Below the pieces are notes generated by a model. That model was not told the DNA's origin and made no database searches. It saw only the letters and a list, made by a program, of their open reading frames with translations. Shown one piece after another: positions 15,811 through 24,934 of a stretch of DNA of 64,000 bases. The stretch lies in NCBI RefSeq assembly GCF_013031245.1, contig NZ_WPZL01000017.1, positions 28,852 to 92,851 of the forward strand, given 5' to 3'. The number at the start of each line of letters is the position of its first letter. The first letter of the stretch is position 1. A program made the position numbers and the translations under genes. The DNA comes from Ruegeria lacuscaerulensis. Lineage in GTDB: Bacteria; Pseudomonadota; Alphaproteobacteria; Rhodobacterales; Rhodobacteraceae.

Positions 15811-16974
15811 TCAAAGGCGGCTCAGCAAATCCGCCGTAGGCCAGGCATCCGCAGGCAGGCCCAGCCTCGCTTGTTCGGCCTGAACGGCCGCCCGTGTTCC
15901 GGCCCCGAGAATTCCGTCGATTTTGCCCACGTTGTATCCGCGTGCCTGCAGTTTGGTCTGCAGTTGTTTCATCTGCGCTCCTGACAGACCTTGCGCCGGG
16001 TTCCCCGCGTCGTAGATCCGCGCGCCTTCCAGTCGGGTGCCGAAATAGGCGGCGGTCAGGACGTAGACAAAGCTCTGGTTCCATTCGAAATAGACGTCGA
16101 AATTCGGATAGGCCAGAAAGGCTGGCCCCTTGTGCCCCTGCGGCAGGATCAGCGAGGCGGGCAGGTTGGCTAAAGACCCGTTGCGCGGCTGCACCCCCAA
16201 TGCCTGCCATTCGGACACTGGTCGGGCTTTGCCGGGGCCGGACAGTGACCAGTCCATCTGGGCGGGCACTGTCACTTCCTGCAGCCACGGCTGGCCTGGC
16301 TGCCAGCCAAGATGGGACAACATCTTGGCCCCTGACATCAGCGCATCCGGCGCCGAAGTTTTCAAAGACACCTTGCCATTACCGTCCCCATCGACACCGT
16401 TTTCCAGAATGTCGCGTGGCAGCATCTGCACCATGCCGATCTCTCCGGCCCAGGCACCGGTGGTTCGGGCCGGGTCGAAGTTGCCTTGTTGGTGCAGCTC
16501 GATGGCCGCAAAGATCTGAGGGCGGAACAGTTCGGGCCGACGGCAGTCATGAGCCAGCGTGACCAGTGCATTGCGGGTATTGAAATCTCCCTGAAACGCG
16601 CCGTAATCGGTCTCGAACGCCCAGAAGGCCAGCAATACCCCGCGCGAGACGCCATATTCACGCTCGATCCTGTCAAACACCGCGTCGTGTTTTCGCGACA
16701 TGGCCTGGCCACGCTCGATCCGGTTTTGTGAGATCAGGTGGCGGGAGAAATCAATGAATGGTTTCTGGAACACGCCTTGCGCACGGTCGGCTTTCAGCAC
16801 GGCACCGTCCTGCTGCACGCCCTCGAAGAAAGAGTTTACCGTCGATTTATCAAACCCTTGTTGAACGGCCTCAGTCTTCAGCCCCTTCACGAAAGAGTTG
16901 AACCCGCCGCCACATTGGGCAAGCGCGGGCGAGGCAAGCAGGGCGGCGGCAACAAAGCCGGAGAGAAAGCGCAT
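15811..16974 (-). CDS. Lytic murein transglycosylase, MltB family, with peptidoglycan-binding domain
   Basis: 387-aa periplasmic enzyme that cleaves glycan strands to 1,6-anhydromuropeptides. It has the signal peptide MRFLSGFVAAALLASPALAQ; no lipobox, so soluble rather than a lipoprotein. The SLT catalytic domain follows, with the acid Glu in LLAFWAFETDYGAFQGDFNTRNALVTLA and the active-site region AGEIGMVQMLPRDILENGVDGDGNG. The C-terminal PG-binding domain (last 60 residues) is LQTKLQARGYNVGKIDGILGAGTRAAVQAEQ. The ATG at 16974 is chosen over longer in-frame versions because it begins the signal peptide. It lies 11 bp after cbiB on the same strand. Confidence 0.92.
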   Translation of the reverse strand: MRFLSGFVAAALLASPALAQCGGGFNSFVKGLKTEAVQQGFDKSTVNSFFEGVQQDGAVLKADRAQGVFQKPFIDFSRHLISQNRIERGQAMSRKHDAVFDRIEREYGVSRGVLLAFWAFETDYGAFQGDFNTRNALVTLAHDCRRPELFRPQIFAAIELHQQGNFDPARTTGAWAGEIGMVQMLPRDILENGVDGDGNGKVSLKTSAPDALMSGAKMLSHLGWQPGQPWLQEVTVPAQMDWSLSGPGKARPVSEWQALGVQPRNGSLANLPASLILPQGHKGPAFLAYPNFDVYFEWNQSFVYVLTAAYFGTRLEGARIYDAGNPAQGLSGAQMKQLQTKLQARGYNVGKIDGILGAGTRAAVQAEQARLGLPADAWPTADLLSRL

Positions 16975-16985
16975 GAGCAGGTCCG

Positions 16986-17906
16986 TCAGAAAAAATGGCT
17001 GAACCCAAACCACACTGACACGAGGCCAAGCGCAAGCCCCCAAACCTTCCACAGCATGTCGCATGCGCGGAAAACCTCCGGCGCTCCAATCTCGCGTGGA
17101 GCGTCGCCGTTGACCCAAGCCAGGTCGCGGACTTTTCCGTCATAGCTGCGCGGGCCTGCAAGAGCCACATTCAGGGCGCGCGCCATGGCGGCCTCGGGCC
17201 AGCCCGCATTGGGTGAGATATGGCGGCGGGCATCCGCTACCATCTCGGACCATTGAGCCCATTGGCCGGACAGGGCCACGATCATCACGCAGGTCAGGCG
17301 GGCGGGGATCAGGTTCAATGCGTCGTCAAGCCGGGCCGATGCCCAACCAAACTCGCGGTATTTTTCGGTGCGGTAACCGATCATGCTGTCGGCTGTGTTG
17401 ACGGTCTTATAGATCAGCAAGCCGGGCAGCCCGGCGATCAGAAACCAGAAGGCGGGTGCGATAACCCCATCGCTCAGGTTTTCTGCGGCGCTTTCGATTG
17501 CGGAACGAGCCACCTGAGCCTCTGTCATGTCGCGCGTGTCGCGTGAGACAATCATGGCGACCTTGGCGCGACCTTCAGGCAGCGAGGCGCGCAGCCCGTC
17601 GCCTACATCGTGCACGTGGTGTACCAGCGATTTCTGCGCCAGCAGGATGGCGCAGAGGATGACCTCAACCACTGGCCCTAACAGCGCGAGTGTTCGGCCA
17701 AGGAGCAACGCTCCAAAGACTAACAACACCACGACGGCGACGCCTTTCAATCGCCGCTGCGCGCCCTGGTTCAGGCGTTTATCCAACCAGCCGATCACCG
17801 TGCCGATCATGACTGCTGGATGACGCATCCGCGACCACAGCCAGTCCGGCTCCCCCAGTGCCGCGTCCAGACACATGGCGCAGATCAGCAGGAAAGAGGT
17901 GCTCAC
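16986..17906 (-). CDS. cbiB: Adenosylcobinamide-phosphate synthase CbiB (CobD)
   Basis: 306-aa integral membrane enzyme of B12 synthesis that attaches aminopropanol (phosphate) to adenosylcobyric acid. Family landmarks are [33 protein letters not shown] at the N-terminus, [77 protein letters not shown] in the middle, and [27 protein letters not shown]. The start is GTG 17906, overlapping the cobC stop by 4 bp (GTGA), so the pair is translationally coupled. Confidence 0.95.
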   Translation of the reverse strand: MSTSFLLICAMCLDAALGEPDWLWSRMRHPAVMIGTVIGWLDKRLNQGAQRRLKGVAVVVLLVFGALLLGRTLALLGPVVEVILCAILLAQKSLVHHVHDVGDGLRASLPEGRAKVAMIVSRDTRDMTEAQVARSAIESAAENLSDGVIAPAFWFLIAGLPGLLIYKTVNTADSMIGYRTEKYREFGWASARLDDALNLIPARLTCVMIVALSGQWAQWSEMVADARRHISPNAGWPEAAMARALNVALAGPRSYDGKVRDLAWVNGDAPREIGAPEVFRACDMLWKVWGLALGLVSVWFGFSHFF

Positions 17907-18868
17907 AGCGCGGCCTCCAGCCTGTCCCAGCCATCAGTGGGCGGCAGGCCAAGTCGCAGGTAGGTTCGGGAATATGGGAAAACGCGGCTCCAGATTTGGG
18001 CGGCGGCCAGACGGGCCTGCCAGTCAACGGCGTTCTCGACGTTATACAGGCGGAACAGAGTGGTGCCACCGGCGAGGGTCGCCCCCTTGGCGGTGACAAG
18101 CTGGTCCAGTCGTTTTGTGTCTTCGATCAGGCGCGCGCGCGTAGCATCGGCCCAAGAGGTATCATTCAGCGCCACCTCGCCAATTCGCAATGCCGGTCCG
18201 GAAACAGCCCAGGGTCCGGTCAGGTCATTCAGTTGGGCGATAAGATTCGGCTGGCCAATGGCAAACCCCAGCCGCAGCCCGGCCAGCCCCCAGAACTTGC
18301 CAAAGCTCTTAAGCACAATCACGCCGGGCCGCTCTGCCATATGGATCAGCGAGGCCTCGGGGCTGACATCGCAAAAACTTTCGTCGATCACGGTCAAAGG
18401 GGCGTTGGCATCTGCTTCGCTCCATACCCGTCCATCCGGGTTGTTCGGGTGCACGATTACGCGGGCCTCGGCGGGGCCGTCCGATTGAACTGCCCAGCCT
18501 TGAGCGGTAAACGCGGCCGCGTGTTCGTTATAGGTCGGCGTTGTGATTTGGACCCGGCCCTGCGCGGCCAGGCCCGGTATGCGGGCAATAACGGCCGAGG
18601 CGCCGGGCGCGGGCAGGATCGCCGCCCCCTCGGGCACCGACCAGAACCTGCGCGCAGCATCCGCCAGGCGTTCAAACGCCCCGTGGTCGGGCAATTCAGC
18701 CCAGTCCGACGGGATCAGCCCCGACACCTCATACGGATGCGGGTTGATTCCGGTGGAAAGGTCCAGCCAGTCAGCACGCGCGCCGCCATAAGTGGCGATG
18801 GCACCGTCCAGCCCTCCGCCATGGTCGCGCGCGGCGCGGGGGTTCAATTTTTCGTCGTGGCCTGCCAT
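17903..18868 (-). CDS. cobC: L-threonine-O-3-phosphate decarboxylase-like aminotransferase fold enzyme (CobC)
   Basis: 321-aa PLP enzyme that supplies (R)-1-amino-2-propanol (phosphate) for the nucleotide loop of cobalamin. It opens with [33 protein letters not shown], characteristic of CobC/CobD, and has the PLP lysine in [23 protein letters not shown]. It is a little shorter than average. It lies directly upstream of cbiB, whose product uses the same aminopropanol unit, so pathway and context agree. I see no cobalamin riboswitch in the 183 bp before its start. Confidence 0.92.
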   Translation of the reverse strand: MAGHDEKLNPRAARDHGGGLDGAIATYGGARADWLDLSTGINPHPYEVSGLIPSDWAELPDHGAFERLADAARRFWSVPEGAAILPAPGASAVIARIPGLAAQGRVQITTPTYNEHAAAFTAQGWAVQSDGPAEARVIVHPNNPDGRVWSEADANAPLTVIDESFCDVSPEASLIHMAERPGVIVLKSFGKFWGLAGLRLGFAIGQPNLIAQLNDLTGPWAVSGPALRIGEVALNDTSWADATRARLIEDTKRLDQLVTAKGATLAGGTTLFRLYNVENAVDWQARLAAAQIWSRVFPYSRTYLRLGLPPTDGWDRLEAAL

Positions 18869-18967
18869 CGGATTTCTCGCCGGAATCGCCTGTATCGGCC
18901 TGCTTCAAGCGGATTTTTGCCGTTTGCACAAGCAATTCCGCGTGATCGGAGCCTCTGACAGGGGTCA

Positions 18968-18982
18968 TTAACATTTTGTTAA
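18968..18982. promoter_or_regulatory. Perfect CtrA-type box (TTAA-N7-TTAA)
   Basis: TTAACATTTTGTTAA contains TTAA at 18968-18971 and 18979-18982 with exactly 7 bp between, matching the CtrA site TTAA-N7-TTAA. It lies 69 bp upstream of the lone receiver gene and 100 bp upstream of divergent cobC. It is the only such site I noticed; direct control by CtrA is inferred. Confidence 0.55.
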
Positions 18983-19051
18983 GGAATAAGCGTGATCACA
19001 TTCCACGGGGGTCGGCACCACATGCTCTACTAAGTGCCGAGGTTGTTGCAA

Positions 19052-19414
19052 ATGAATGTTTTGATTGTTGAGAGTAATCCCGATCTTGGTCGGGTCTGGA
19101 AAAGACATCTGGAAAGGCACGGCGCCGAGGTTACGCTTGTCGCCGGGCAAGAGGCCGCGATCCTGGCGCTGTATGGCCAGGATTTTGATATCATTGTGCT
19201 GGATCTGGTGCTGGAGACAGGCAGCGCGCTGGCTGTTGCCGATTTCGCAAGCTACCGCCGGCCTGAGGCCCGGGTGATCTTCGTCACCAATACCACCTTC
19301 TTCTCGGATGGTTCGATCTTTGCCCATAGCCCGAATGCCTGCGCCTATGTGCAGAGCGCGACGCCGCCAGAGGATCTGGCGGCGATGGTGGAGCATTACG
19401 CGGCAGGCCGCTGA
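19052..19414 (+). CDS. Stand-alone response regulator receiver protein (degenerate)
   Basis: 120-aa single receiver domain with no output domain. The phosphoacceptor is Asp51 in DIIVLDLVLE, and the switch Thr79 is in VIFVTNT. Two usually invariant features are altered: the acidic pair reads Glu7-Ser8 (LIVESNPD), and the conserved lysine of the KP motif is Ser102 in AYVQSATPPEDL. It may therefore signal without normal phosphorylation, or act as a binding module like other atypical receivers. The ATG at 19052 is chosen over an in-frame GTG 18 bp upstream. Its stop overlaps that of the convergent GST gene by 19 bp. A CtrA-type box lies upstream. Confidence 0.82.
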   Translation: MNVLIVESNPDLGRVWKRHLERHGAEVTLVAGQEAAILALYGQDFDIIVLDLVLETGSALAVADFASYRRPEARVIFVTNTTFFSDGSIFAHSPNACAYVQSATPPEDLAAMVEHYAAGR

Positions 19415-20385
19415 CCGCGCCCGTGCGGCTCGAGGTAATCCAGAATTGGGTTCGTCGGTATGATCCGGTTCGGGTTAATGGTGTCGTGGCTAAAGTGATA
19501 ATGGCGCACTATGTGGTTCATGTTCACCGTCGACGCAACACCTGGCCATTGGTACAGCTCGCGAGTGTAAGCCCAGAGGTTCGGGTAATCGATCAGGCGC
19601 CGCCGGTTGCATTTGAAATGCAGATGATAGACCGGATCGAACCGGATCAAAGTGGTGAACAGCCGCCAGTCGGCCTCGGTCACGCGGTCACCCATCAGAT
19701 AACGGTTTGAGCTTAGACGTTCCTCGAGCCAATCCAGCGTTTCGAACAGGGGATGCACTGCGGCGTCATAGGCCTCTTGTGTGGTGGCAAAGCCGGCTTT
19801 GTAAACGCCGTTGTTTACGTCGGAATAGATACGCGCGTTCACCTCTTCGATCGCGTCACGCATCGCCTCGGGCCAGTAATCGTCGGTGTTTCCGGTGATC
19901 CCGTCGAAAGCCGAATTGAACATGCGGATGATTTCGGAGCTTTCGTTTGAGGCGATCGTTTGTTGTTTCTTGTCCCAAAGGATCGGCACGGTCACGCGCC
20001 CCGAATAGTTGGGGTCGGCTTTGGTGTAAATCTGATGAGCGTAACCCAGCCCGTTCAGGTCGTCTCCGGTCGCGCCGTGTGCGTCGGTTTCAAAAGTCCA
20101 GCCCTTGTCCAGCATGTCTGGGTGTACAACCGACACCGAAACCAGTTCGCTCAGCCCCTTTAACTCGCGGAAGATCAGCGTGCGATGCGCCCACGGGCAC
20201 GCATAGCTGACATAGAGATGATAGCGGTCGGGCTCGGCTTTGAACCCACCCTTGCCAGAGGGGCCAGCGCTGCCATCTGCGGTTACCCAGTTTCTAAATT
20301 GCGCGGCGCTGCGTTTGAACGCTCCGCCGGTCGATTTCGTGTCATACCAGGTGTCGCGCCATTTGCCGTCGACCAACAGGCCCAT
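19396..20385 (-). CDS. Glutathionyl-hydroquinone reductase (Xi-class GST, YqjG/ECM4 type)
   Basis: 329-aa Xi-class glutathione transferase that removes glutathione from glutathionyl-hydroquinones. The thioredoxin-fold half contains the active Cys63 in YVSYACPWAHRTLIFRELKGL. The helical half carries the class signatures GLGYAHQIYTKADPNYSGRVTVPILWDKK, NNGVYKAGFATTQEAYD and HFKCNRRRLIDYPNLWAYTRELYQWPGVASTVNMNHI. Length and motifs are normal. The ATG at 20385 (MGLLVDGKWRD) matches the family N-terminus; 25 extra in-frame residues upstream do not. Monocistronic, cytosolic, probably part of quinone detoxification. Confidence 0.93.
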   Translation of the reverse strand: MGLLVDGKWRDTWYDTKSTGGAFKRSAAQFRNWVTADGSAGPSGKGGFKAEPDRYHLYVSYACPWAHRTLIFRELKGLSELVSVSVVHPDMLDKGWTFETDAHGATGDDLNGLGYAHQIYTKADPNYSGRVTVPILWDKKQQTIASNESSEIIRMFNSAFDGITGNTDDYWPEAMRDAIEEVNARIYSDVNNGVYKAGFATTQEAYDAAVHPLFETLDWLEERLSSNRYLMGDRVTEADWRLFTTLIRFDPVYHLHFKCNRRRLIDYPNLWAYTRELYQWPGVASTVNMNHIVRHYHFSHDTINPNRIIPTNPILDYLEPHGRGQRPAA

Positions 20386-20597
20386 CTCAAATCCTCCGCA
20401 TAGCGATTTCAACAAACATAGGGAGTCGCGACGCGGCTTCCTATGCGAGACAACGCGCACCGGGCCTGCGTTTGTGCACAGGATCAGTTAGGATTTCCGC
20501 GCAACAGATTGAATTCGGCCCGCATCTCAGGACCCGCTTCACTGGATTTTTACAGTTGTTCCGGCACAATAGAGTCCATTGCCGAAGGAAATTGATT

Positions 20598-20951
20598 ATG
20601 ACGACCTATGTTTCAAAGGAAATTAGCGCTGAATTGGATGCGGCGCGAATCGCGGGTCTGAAGAAGACCAGCCGCCTTCGTGTTGAGTTTGGCGACAATA
20701 CCTTCAAGATACTGAGATTGTGGAAGGATGGATTCACGGTTGAGGCAGCAACCACGCCTCAACTACGCGGTCTTGTCGATATCTACGATGGTGCGCGCCA
20801 TTTATATCAATGCCTGATCATCGCGGATGAAGATCAAGCCGGTGAGATGCGCTATGAGTTCAAGCGCAGCACCGCTGCGGCGGACAAGGCGCCGTTGGAC
20901 TTCTACCGCGATCCAGACGCACCAATTGCGTTGCTTGGGCACGAGGACTAG
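20598..20951 (+). CDS. Conserved hypothetical protein
   Basis: 117-aa soluble protein with no signal or membrane helix. It reads as an N-terminal helix (YVSKEISAELDAARIAGLKKTSRLRVEFGD) and then a beta-rich region (TFKILRLWKDGFTVEAATTPQLRGLVDIYDGARHLYQCLIIADEDQAGEMRYEFKR), reminiscent of a PilZ-sized beta barrel but without RxxxR and D/NxSxxG motifs. A good Shine-Dalgarno (GAAGGA) precedes the ATG at 20598. It converges on the L,D-transpeptidase gene with a 4-bp overlap. Function unknown. Confidence 0.75.
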   Translation: MTTYVSKEISAELDAARIAGLKKTSRLRVEFGDNTFKILRLWKDGFTVEAATTPQLRGLVDIYDGARHLYQCLIIADEDQAGEMRYEFKRSTAAADKAPLDFYRDPDAPIALLGHED

Positions 20952-21475
20952 GGGCGGATTTCCACTACGGTACCGTTTGGGGTCAGACTCCAAAGTTGCG
21001 CGATTTCGGAGTTCGAAAGCGCGATGCAGCCAGCAGTCCAGTCACCGGGCAGCGTGATGCCTGTGACCCCATTCGGCTGGCCGTGAATGAAGATGTCCCC
21101 GCCGGGGTCAATTCCCTGACTTTGCCCGCGTTCGATATCCTCCGGCAGGGGATAATCGATCCCTAGCGAAAGATGGAAGGCGCTCCGCGGATTACGCCGA
21201 TCGATCCTGAAAATCCCGACCGGAGTCTTTCCGTCCTCTTCCTGTTGTTTGTCGCCCTCAGGTGCGAACCCCAGCGCCACGTCCGCTTGCATGACGACGG
21301 CACCGTCCAGAGAAGCGGTTAATCTGCGCGCGGATTTTTCGATCAGAATGTGGTCGATCTGCGTAGCCTGTGGTGCCATGGGCGGGGCGGGCGGTCGAGG
21401 ACCGAAACGGTGCCAACCGTTCCACGCGGTGCCAGCCAGAACGACTGCCAGAGATATGAGCGCGAGCCGCCGCAC
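20948..21475 (-). CDS. L,D-transpeptidase (YkuD domain)
   Basis: 175-aa envelope protein with an N-terminal signal anchor (LALISLAVVLAGTAWNGW) followed by a YkuD catalytic domain. The catalytic motif is complete: His131 in GGDIFIHGQPN and Cys150 in PGDWTAGCIALSNSEI. Such enzymes form 3-3 cross-links in peptidoglycan or attach proteins to it. It lies 3 bp downstream of the PatB-like gene on the same strand, so the two are probably co-transcribed although functionally unrelated. Confidence 0.92.
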   Translation of the reverse strand: MRRLALISLAVVLAGTAWNGWHRFGPRPPAPPMAPQATQIDHILIEKSARRLTASLDGAVVMQADVALGFAPEGDKQQEEDGKTPVGIFRIDRRNPRSAFHLSLGIDYPLPEDIERGQSQGIDPGGDIFIHGQPNGVTGITLPGDWTAGCIALSNSEIAQLWSLTPNGTVVEIRP

Positions 21476-21478
21476 GCT

Positions 21479-22651
21479 CTACTGCAGATCGGCGAATGCG
21501 CGTTTCAATCGTTCGCACGCGTCCTCGACCCGCGCGCGCTGCGTGGCCAGGTTAAACCGCTCGAAAGTCTCTCCGCCCGTGCCAAAGCCGGGGCCGGAAG
21601 ATGTGGCGATTTTTGCATCCTCGCGCAGGCGTCGGACGAATTCGTCGTGGTTCATTCCGGTGCCCGAGAAATCGACCCAGGCCAGAAAAGTCGCCTGCAG
21701 AGGCATGGACCACAAACCGGGGATTTCAGCGATGGTGGCGTCAAAAACTTCGCGGTTGCCCAACAGGTGCGCGATCTGCTCATCGACCCATGCAGCCCCT
21801 TCCGGAGAATAGGCGGCAGTGATCATCGCTACGCCCAGCGCGCTGGGATCGTAGTCCAGCGTTTGTATCCGGTGCCGCATGGCCGCGCGCAGTTTAGGAT
21901 CGGGGATGATCATGTTGCCCGTTCGCTGCCCGGCGATGTTGAACGTTTTGGACGCCGCTGTCAGTGTAACTGTCCATGGCCGCGCATCGGGTGCGGCGAC
22001 ATCCATCGGCACAAAGGTGTATCCGGGGTAAACCAGATCGTGATGAATTTCATCCGAGACCAGAATGAGCCCGTTGCGCTCGGCGAACGCGGCCGCTGCG
22101 CGCAGTTCGTCCGGTGTCCAGACGCGACCCGAAGGGTTTTGCGGCGAGCACCACAAGAGCAGCTTTTCTGACCCGTCCAGCCGCGACTGTGCATCTTCCA
22201 GATCCAGACCGTAGGTGTCGCCCTGACGCACCAACGGACATTCGACCACCCGGCGTCCTGACTTGTTCACCTTGTGGGCAAACTCATGATAGACGGGGGT
22301 GAAGATGACCACGCCGTCACCCGGTTCGGTCCAGACATCCAGGCACAAAGCGATCGCATTGCCCAACCCCTGCGAGGTCAGTACCCAATCGGTGTCGATC
22401 TCCCAGTTGTGGCGGTTTTTCATCCACCACTGGACCGAAGCCAGATAGTCCGGGTGCGTCCAGGAATAGCCAAAGGCCCCGTGATCCGCCGCCTGACGAA
22501 CTGCGTCAATCACACGAGGCGCTGTGGGGTAATCGGAATCCGCTGTCCACATGGCCAGCCCGTCCTCGGGCGAAACACCATACAGCTTTTCCATCTTGTC
22601 CCATTTGGAACTGTTGGTTCCCCGGCGGTCGATCAGGTCGTTGAAAGTCAT
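21479..22651 (-). CDS. MalY/PatB family cystathionine beta-lyase (PLP)
   Basis: 390-aa fold-type I PLP enzyme of the MalY/PatB C-S lyase group. Landmarks are the N-terminal RRGTNSSKWDKMEKLYGV and GLAMWTADSDYPTAPRVIDAVRQAADHGAFGYSW, the C-S lyase box LLWCSPQNPSGRVWTPDEL, and the PLP lysine in VTLTAASKTFNIAGQRTG. It cleaves cystathionine or cysteine conjugates to a thiol, pyruvate and ammonia in the cytosol; some relatives have regulatory roles. The start MTFNDLIDRRG fits the family. It is the promoter-proximal gene of a pair with the L,D-transpeptidase. Confidence 0.9.
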   Translation of the reverse strand: MTFNDLIDRRGTNSSKWDKMEKLYGVSPEDGLAMWTADSDYPTAPRVIDAVRQAADHGAFGYSWTHPDYLASVQWWMKNRHNWEIDTDWVLTSQGLGNAIALCLDVWTEPGDGVVIFTPVYHEFAHKVNKSGRRVVECPLVRQGDTYGLDLEDAQSRLDGSEKLLLWCSPQNPSGRVWTPDELRAAAAFAERNGLILVSDEIHHDLVYPGYTFVPMDVAAPDARPWTVTLTAASKTFNIAGQRTGNMIIPDPKLRAAMRHRIQTLDYDPSALGVAMITAAYSPEGAAWVDEQIAHLLGNREVFDATIAEIPGLWSMPLQATFLAWVDFSGTGMNHDEFVRRLREDAKIATSSGPGFGTGGETFERFNLATQRARVEDACERLKRAFADLQ

Positions 22652-22745
22652 GTCTTCTCCATCTGTCCTGCCGAAAGCTAGCTACAAATCCCGCAGGTGC
22701 AAGGGGGGCGTTGCGGCGGGACGCATGATGGCCTAAATCAGCCTC

Positions 22746-23264
22746 ATGAAACGCAATATCCTGATCCATCCCGATCCCCGCCTGAAAAAGGTCTGCGCGC
22801 CGGTGGCTGACCTGTCGGACGAGCTGCGCCAGCTGGCTGATGACATGCTGGAGACGATGTACGACGCGCCCGGCATCGGTCTTGCGGCACCACAGATTGG
22901 TGTCCTTGAACGGCTGATCGTGCTGGATTGTGTCAAGGAAGAGGGCGAGACGCCGCGCCCACTGGTTATGTTCAACCCCGAGGTCATCGCGTCCTCTGAT
23001 GAGACAAATGTATATGAGGAAGGCTGCCTGTCGATCCCCGAGCAATTCGCCGAGGTGACCCGCCCCAAAGTGGTGGACGTCACGTGGATGGACCGGGATG
23101 GCAACTTGCGGCAGGAAACGTTTGACGGCCTTTGGGCAACCTGCGTTCAGCATGAAATCGATCACCTGAACGGCAAGCTGTTCATTGATTACCTCAAGCC
23201 GCTGAAACGCCAGATGATTACCCGCAAGATGCAGAAGCTGAAACGAGAACGGGCTCGCGCATGA
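22746..23264 (+). CDS. def: Peptide deformylase
   Basis: 172-aa metal hydrolase that removes the formyl group from nascent N-terminal methionine. All three motifs are intact: APGIGLAAPQIG (41-52, with Gln50), EEGCLSIPE (Cys94 metal ligand), and QHEIDHLNGKLF (His136, Glu137, His140). Normal length. It overlaps the next gene, a degenerate paralogue, by 4 bp (ATGA), and fmt follows, forming the usual def-fmt formylation operon. Confidence 0.97.
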   Translation: MKRNILIHPDPRLKKVCAPVADLSDELRQLADDMLETMYDAPGIGLAAPQIGVLERLIVLDCVKEEGETPRPLVMFNPEVIASSDETNVYEEGCLSIPEQFAEVTRPKVVDVTWMDRDGNLRQETFDGLWATCVQHEIDHLNGKLFIDYLKPLKRQMITRKMQKLKRERARA

Positions 23265-23755
23265 CCGTCCGCACTTGCCTTCCCTGGCCCGACAAACGCC
23301 TGCGGACCAGGGCTGAAGATGTTTCCGAGATCACCGACGAAGTTCGTGCGATCTGGGACGACATGATCGACACGATGGAGGCGATGCCCGGCGTTGGCCT
23401 GGCCGGGCCTCAGATCGGGGTCATGCTGCGGCTGGCCGTGGTGGATGGCTCGACCGAGCGGGGCAGGGCGGTAAAACTGGCCAACCCGGAAATCCTTCAC
23501 AGCTCGGTTGAACTGCGCGAACATGATGAGGCCAGCCCGAACTTGCCCGGTGTGTCGGCCAAGGTGAAACGCCCTCGCGCCGTGACGGTAAGGTTCCTTA
23601 ATGAACAGGGTATAGTTGACCGTCGCGACTTTGTTGGGATTGAGGCCACCAGCGTTCAGCACCAGATCGACCATCTGAACGGCAAGATGTATTTCGACCG
23701 TCTCAGCAAGGTCAAACGCGACATGCTGCTGCGCAAAGCCAGGAAACAGGGGTAG
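23261..23755 (+). CDS. Degenerate peptide deformylase paralogue, probably inactive
   Basis: 164-aa deformylase-fold protein that lost catalytic residues. Motif 1 is nearly intact ([11 protein letters not shown]), but the EGCLS motif reads EASPNLPG, placing Ser92 at the Cys metal ligand in a gapless alignment with the neighbouring Def, and HEIDH reads HQIDH, replacing the catalytic Glu with Gln135. The frame, length and C-terminal [26 protein letters not shown] are well conserved, so it is not a decaying pseudogene. It overlaps def by 4 bp and ends 2 bp before fmt. A ribosome-binding or regulatory role is possible; enzymatic activity is doubtful. Confidence 0.88.
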   Translation: MTVRTCLPWPDKRLRTRAEDVSEITDEVRAIWDDMIDTMEAMPGVGLAGPQIGVMLRLAVVDGSTERGRAVKLANPEILHSSVELREHDEASPNLPGVSAKVKRPRAVTVRFLNEQGIVDRRDFVGIEATSVQHQIDHLNGKMYFDRLSKVKRDMLLRKARKQG

Positions 23756-23757
23756 AG

Positions 23758-24663
23758 ATGCGCGTCATTTTTATGGGCACGCCCGAATTCTCGGTCCCAG
23801 TGCTGGATGCGCTGGTCGAGGCCGGGCATGAGATCGCAGCTGTATATTGCCAGCCCCCGCGCCCAGCCGGACGAGGTAAAAAGGACAGGCCGACACCGGT
23901 TCATGCGCGTGCCGAGGCCGTTGGTCTGACTGTCCGTCACCCGGTTTCCCTGAAATCCGCCGAAGAACAGGATGCTTTTGCCGCGTTGAACGCCGACGTG
24001 GCCGTGGTGGTTGCATATGGGCTGCTGCTGCCGCAGCCTATTCTGGACGCTCCCATACATGGGTGTCTGAATATTCACGCCAGTCTGCTGCCCCGATGGC
24101 GCGGCGCGGCGCCGATCCATCGGGCGATCATGGCTGGCGACGCGCAGACCGGCATCTGTATCATGCAAATGGAGGCCGGCCTGGATACCGGTCCTGTTCT
24201 GCTGCGCAAGGCCACCGACATTGGGGCCGAGGAAACCACGGAACGGCTTCACGACCGCCTGTCTGCCATGGGCGCGGAGCTGATCGTCGAGGCGTTGAGC
24301 CGATTGCCCGACCTGACGCCCGAGCCGCAGCCCGAGAACGGTGTGACCTACGCCTCGAAAATCGACAAGGCCGAAGCACGGGTGGACTGGGCCCGACCAG
24401 CGACAGAAATTGACCGCCAGATTCGGGGCCTTTCACCCTTTCCCGGGGCATGGACCGAGATCGAAGGCGACCGCGTCAAGCTGCTGGCCTCGCGGCTTGC
24501 CGAGGGGCAGGGCGCGCCCGGAGAGGTTTTGAATGACACACTCCGCGTGGCCTGTGGGGACGGGGCGATTGACCTGTTGCGTCTGCAACGGGCAGGTAAA
24601 GGTGCGCAGGATACAAGTGTGTTTTTGCTCGGCTGGCCGGTGGCCAAGGGAAGCCGGATTTGA
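23758..24663 (+). CDS. fmt: Methionyl-tRNA formyltransferase
   Basis: 301-aa enzyme that formylates initiator Met-tRNA from 10-formyl-THF. The N-terminal domain is [42 protein letters not shown]; the catalytic pattern is [48 protein letters not shown] (Asn-His...Asp). The C-terminal OB domain is [35 protein letters not shown]. It starts 2 bp after the inactive deformylase paralogue, third gene of a formylation/deformylation operon. Confidence 0.97.
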   Translation: MRVIFMGTPEFSVPVLDALVEAGHEIAAVYCQPPRPAGRGKKDRPTPVHARAEAVGLTVRHPVSLKSAEEQDAFAALNADVAVVVAYGLLLPQPILDAPIHGCLNIHASLLPRWRGAAPIHRAIMAGDAQTGICIMQMEAGLDTGPVLLRKATDIGAEETTERLHDRLSAMGAELIVEALSRLPDLTPEPQPENGVTYASKIDKAEARVDWARPATEIDRQIRGLSPFPGAWTEIEGDRVKLLASRLAEGQGAPGEVLNDTLRVACGDGAIDLLRLQRAGKGAQDTSVFLLGWPVAKGSRI

Positions 24664-24678
24664 GAGGGAACGACTGAT

Positions 24679-24933
24679 TTGTATATGACATTGATGGGAA
24701 CGGTGCTCATCGCGGCCGCCGTTGGGAGCCTCGCTGAAAAATCCGGCTTTACCCGCAACGGATACCTACAATCCATCATCATTTGTATCGGCGGCGCGTT
24801 TCTGTTTTTCTTTGCGCAAATCATGTTTGGCAGAATGTTCGGCTTTAGCCTTGCCTTTGGGTCCCCGGGCGTGAATGCCATTGTGTCATCCATCGGCGCA
24901 CTGGTTATTGTGCCGACCCATTGGAGGAAGTGA
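24679..24933 (+). CDS. Small membrane protein of unknown function
   Basis: 84-aa protein with two or three hydrophobic segments (MGTVLIAAAVGSL, YLQSIIICIGGAFLFFFAQIMFG, GVNAIVSSIGALVIVPTHW). The size and the terminal 'GVNAIVSSIGALVIV' helix recall the GlsB/YeaQ/YmgE (transglycosylase-associated) family. The start is probably TTG 24679, with AGAGGGA ten bases upstream; ATG 24685 is the alternative. It lies 15 bp after fmt and 1 bp before a second small membrane protein, so the pair is likely co-transcribed. Confidence 0.7.
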   Translation: MYMTLMGTVLIAAAVGSLAEKSGFTRNGYLQSIIICIGGAFLFFFAQIMFGRMFGFSLAFGSPGVNAIVSSIGALVIVPTHWRK

Positions 24934-24934
24934 C

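Noticed and set aside
17858..18958. 366-codon plus-strand frame over cobC
   Set aside because: Antisense to cobC, which has PLP-enzyme motifs and operon overlap with cbiB.
18869..19051. Cobalamin riboswitch upstream of cobC
   Set aside because: I looked for the conserved B12-box and flanking stems on the minus strand and saw none.
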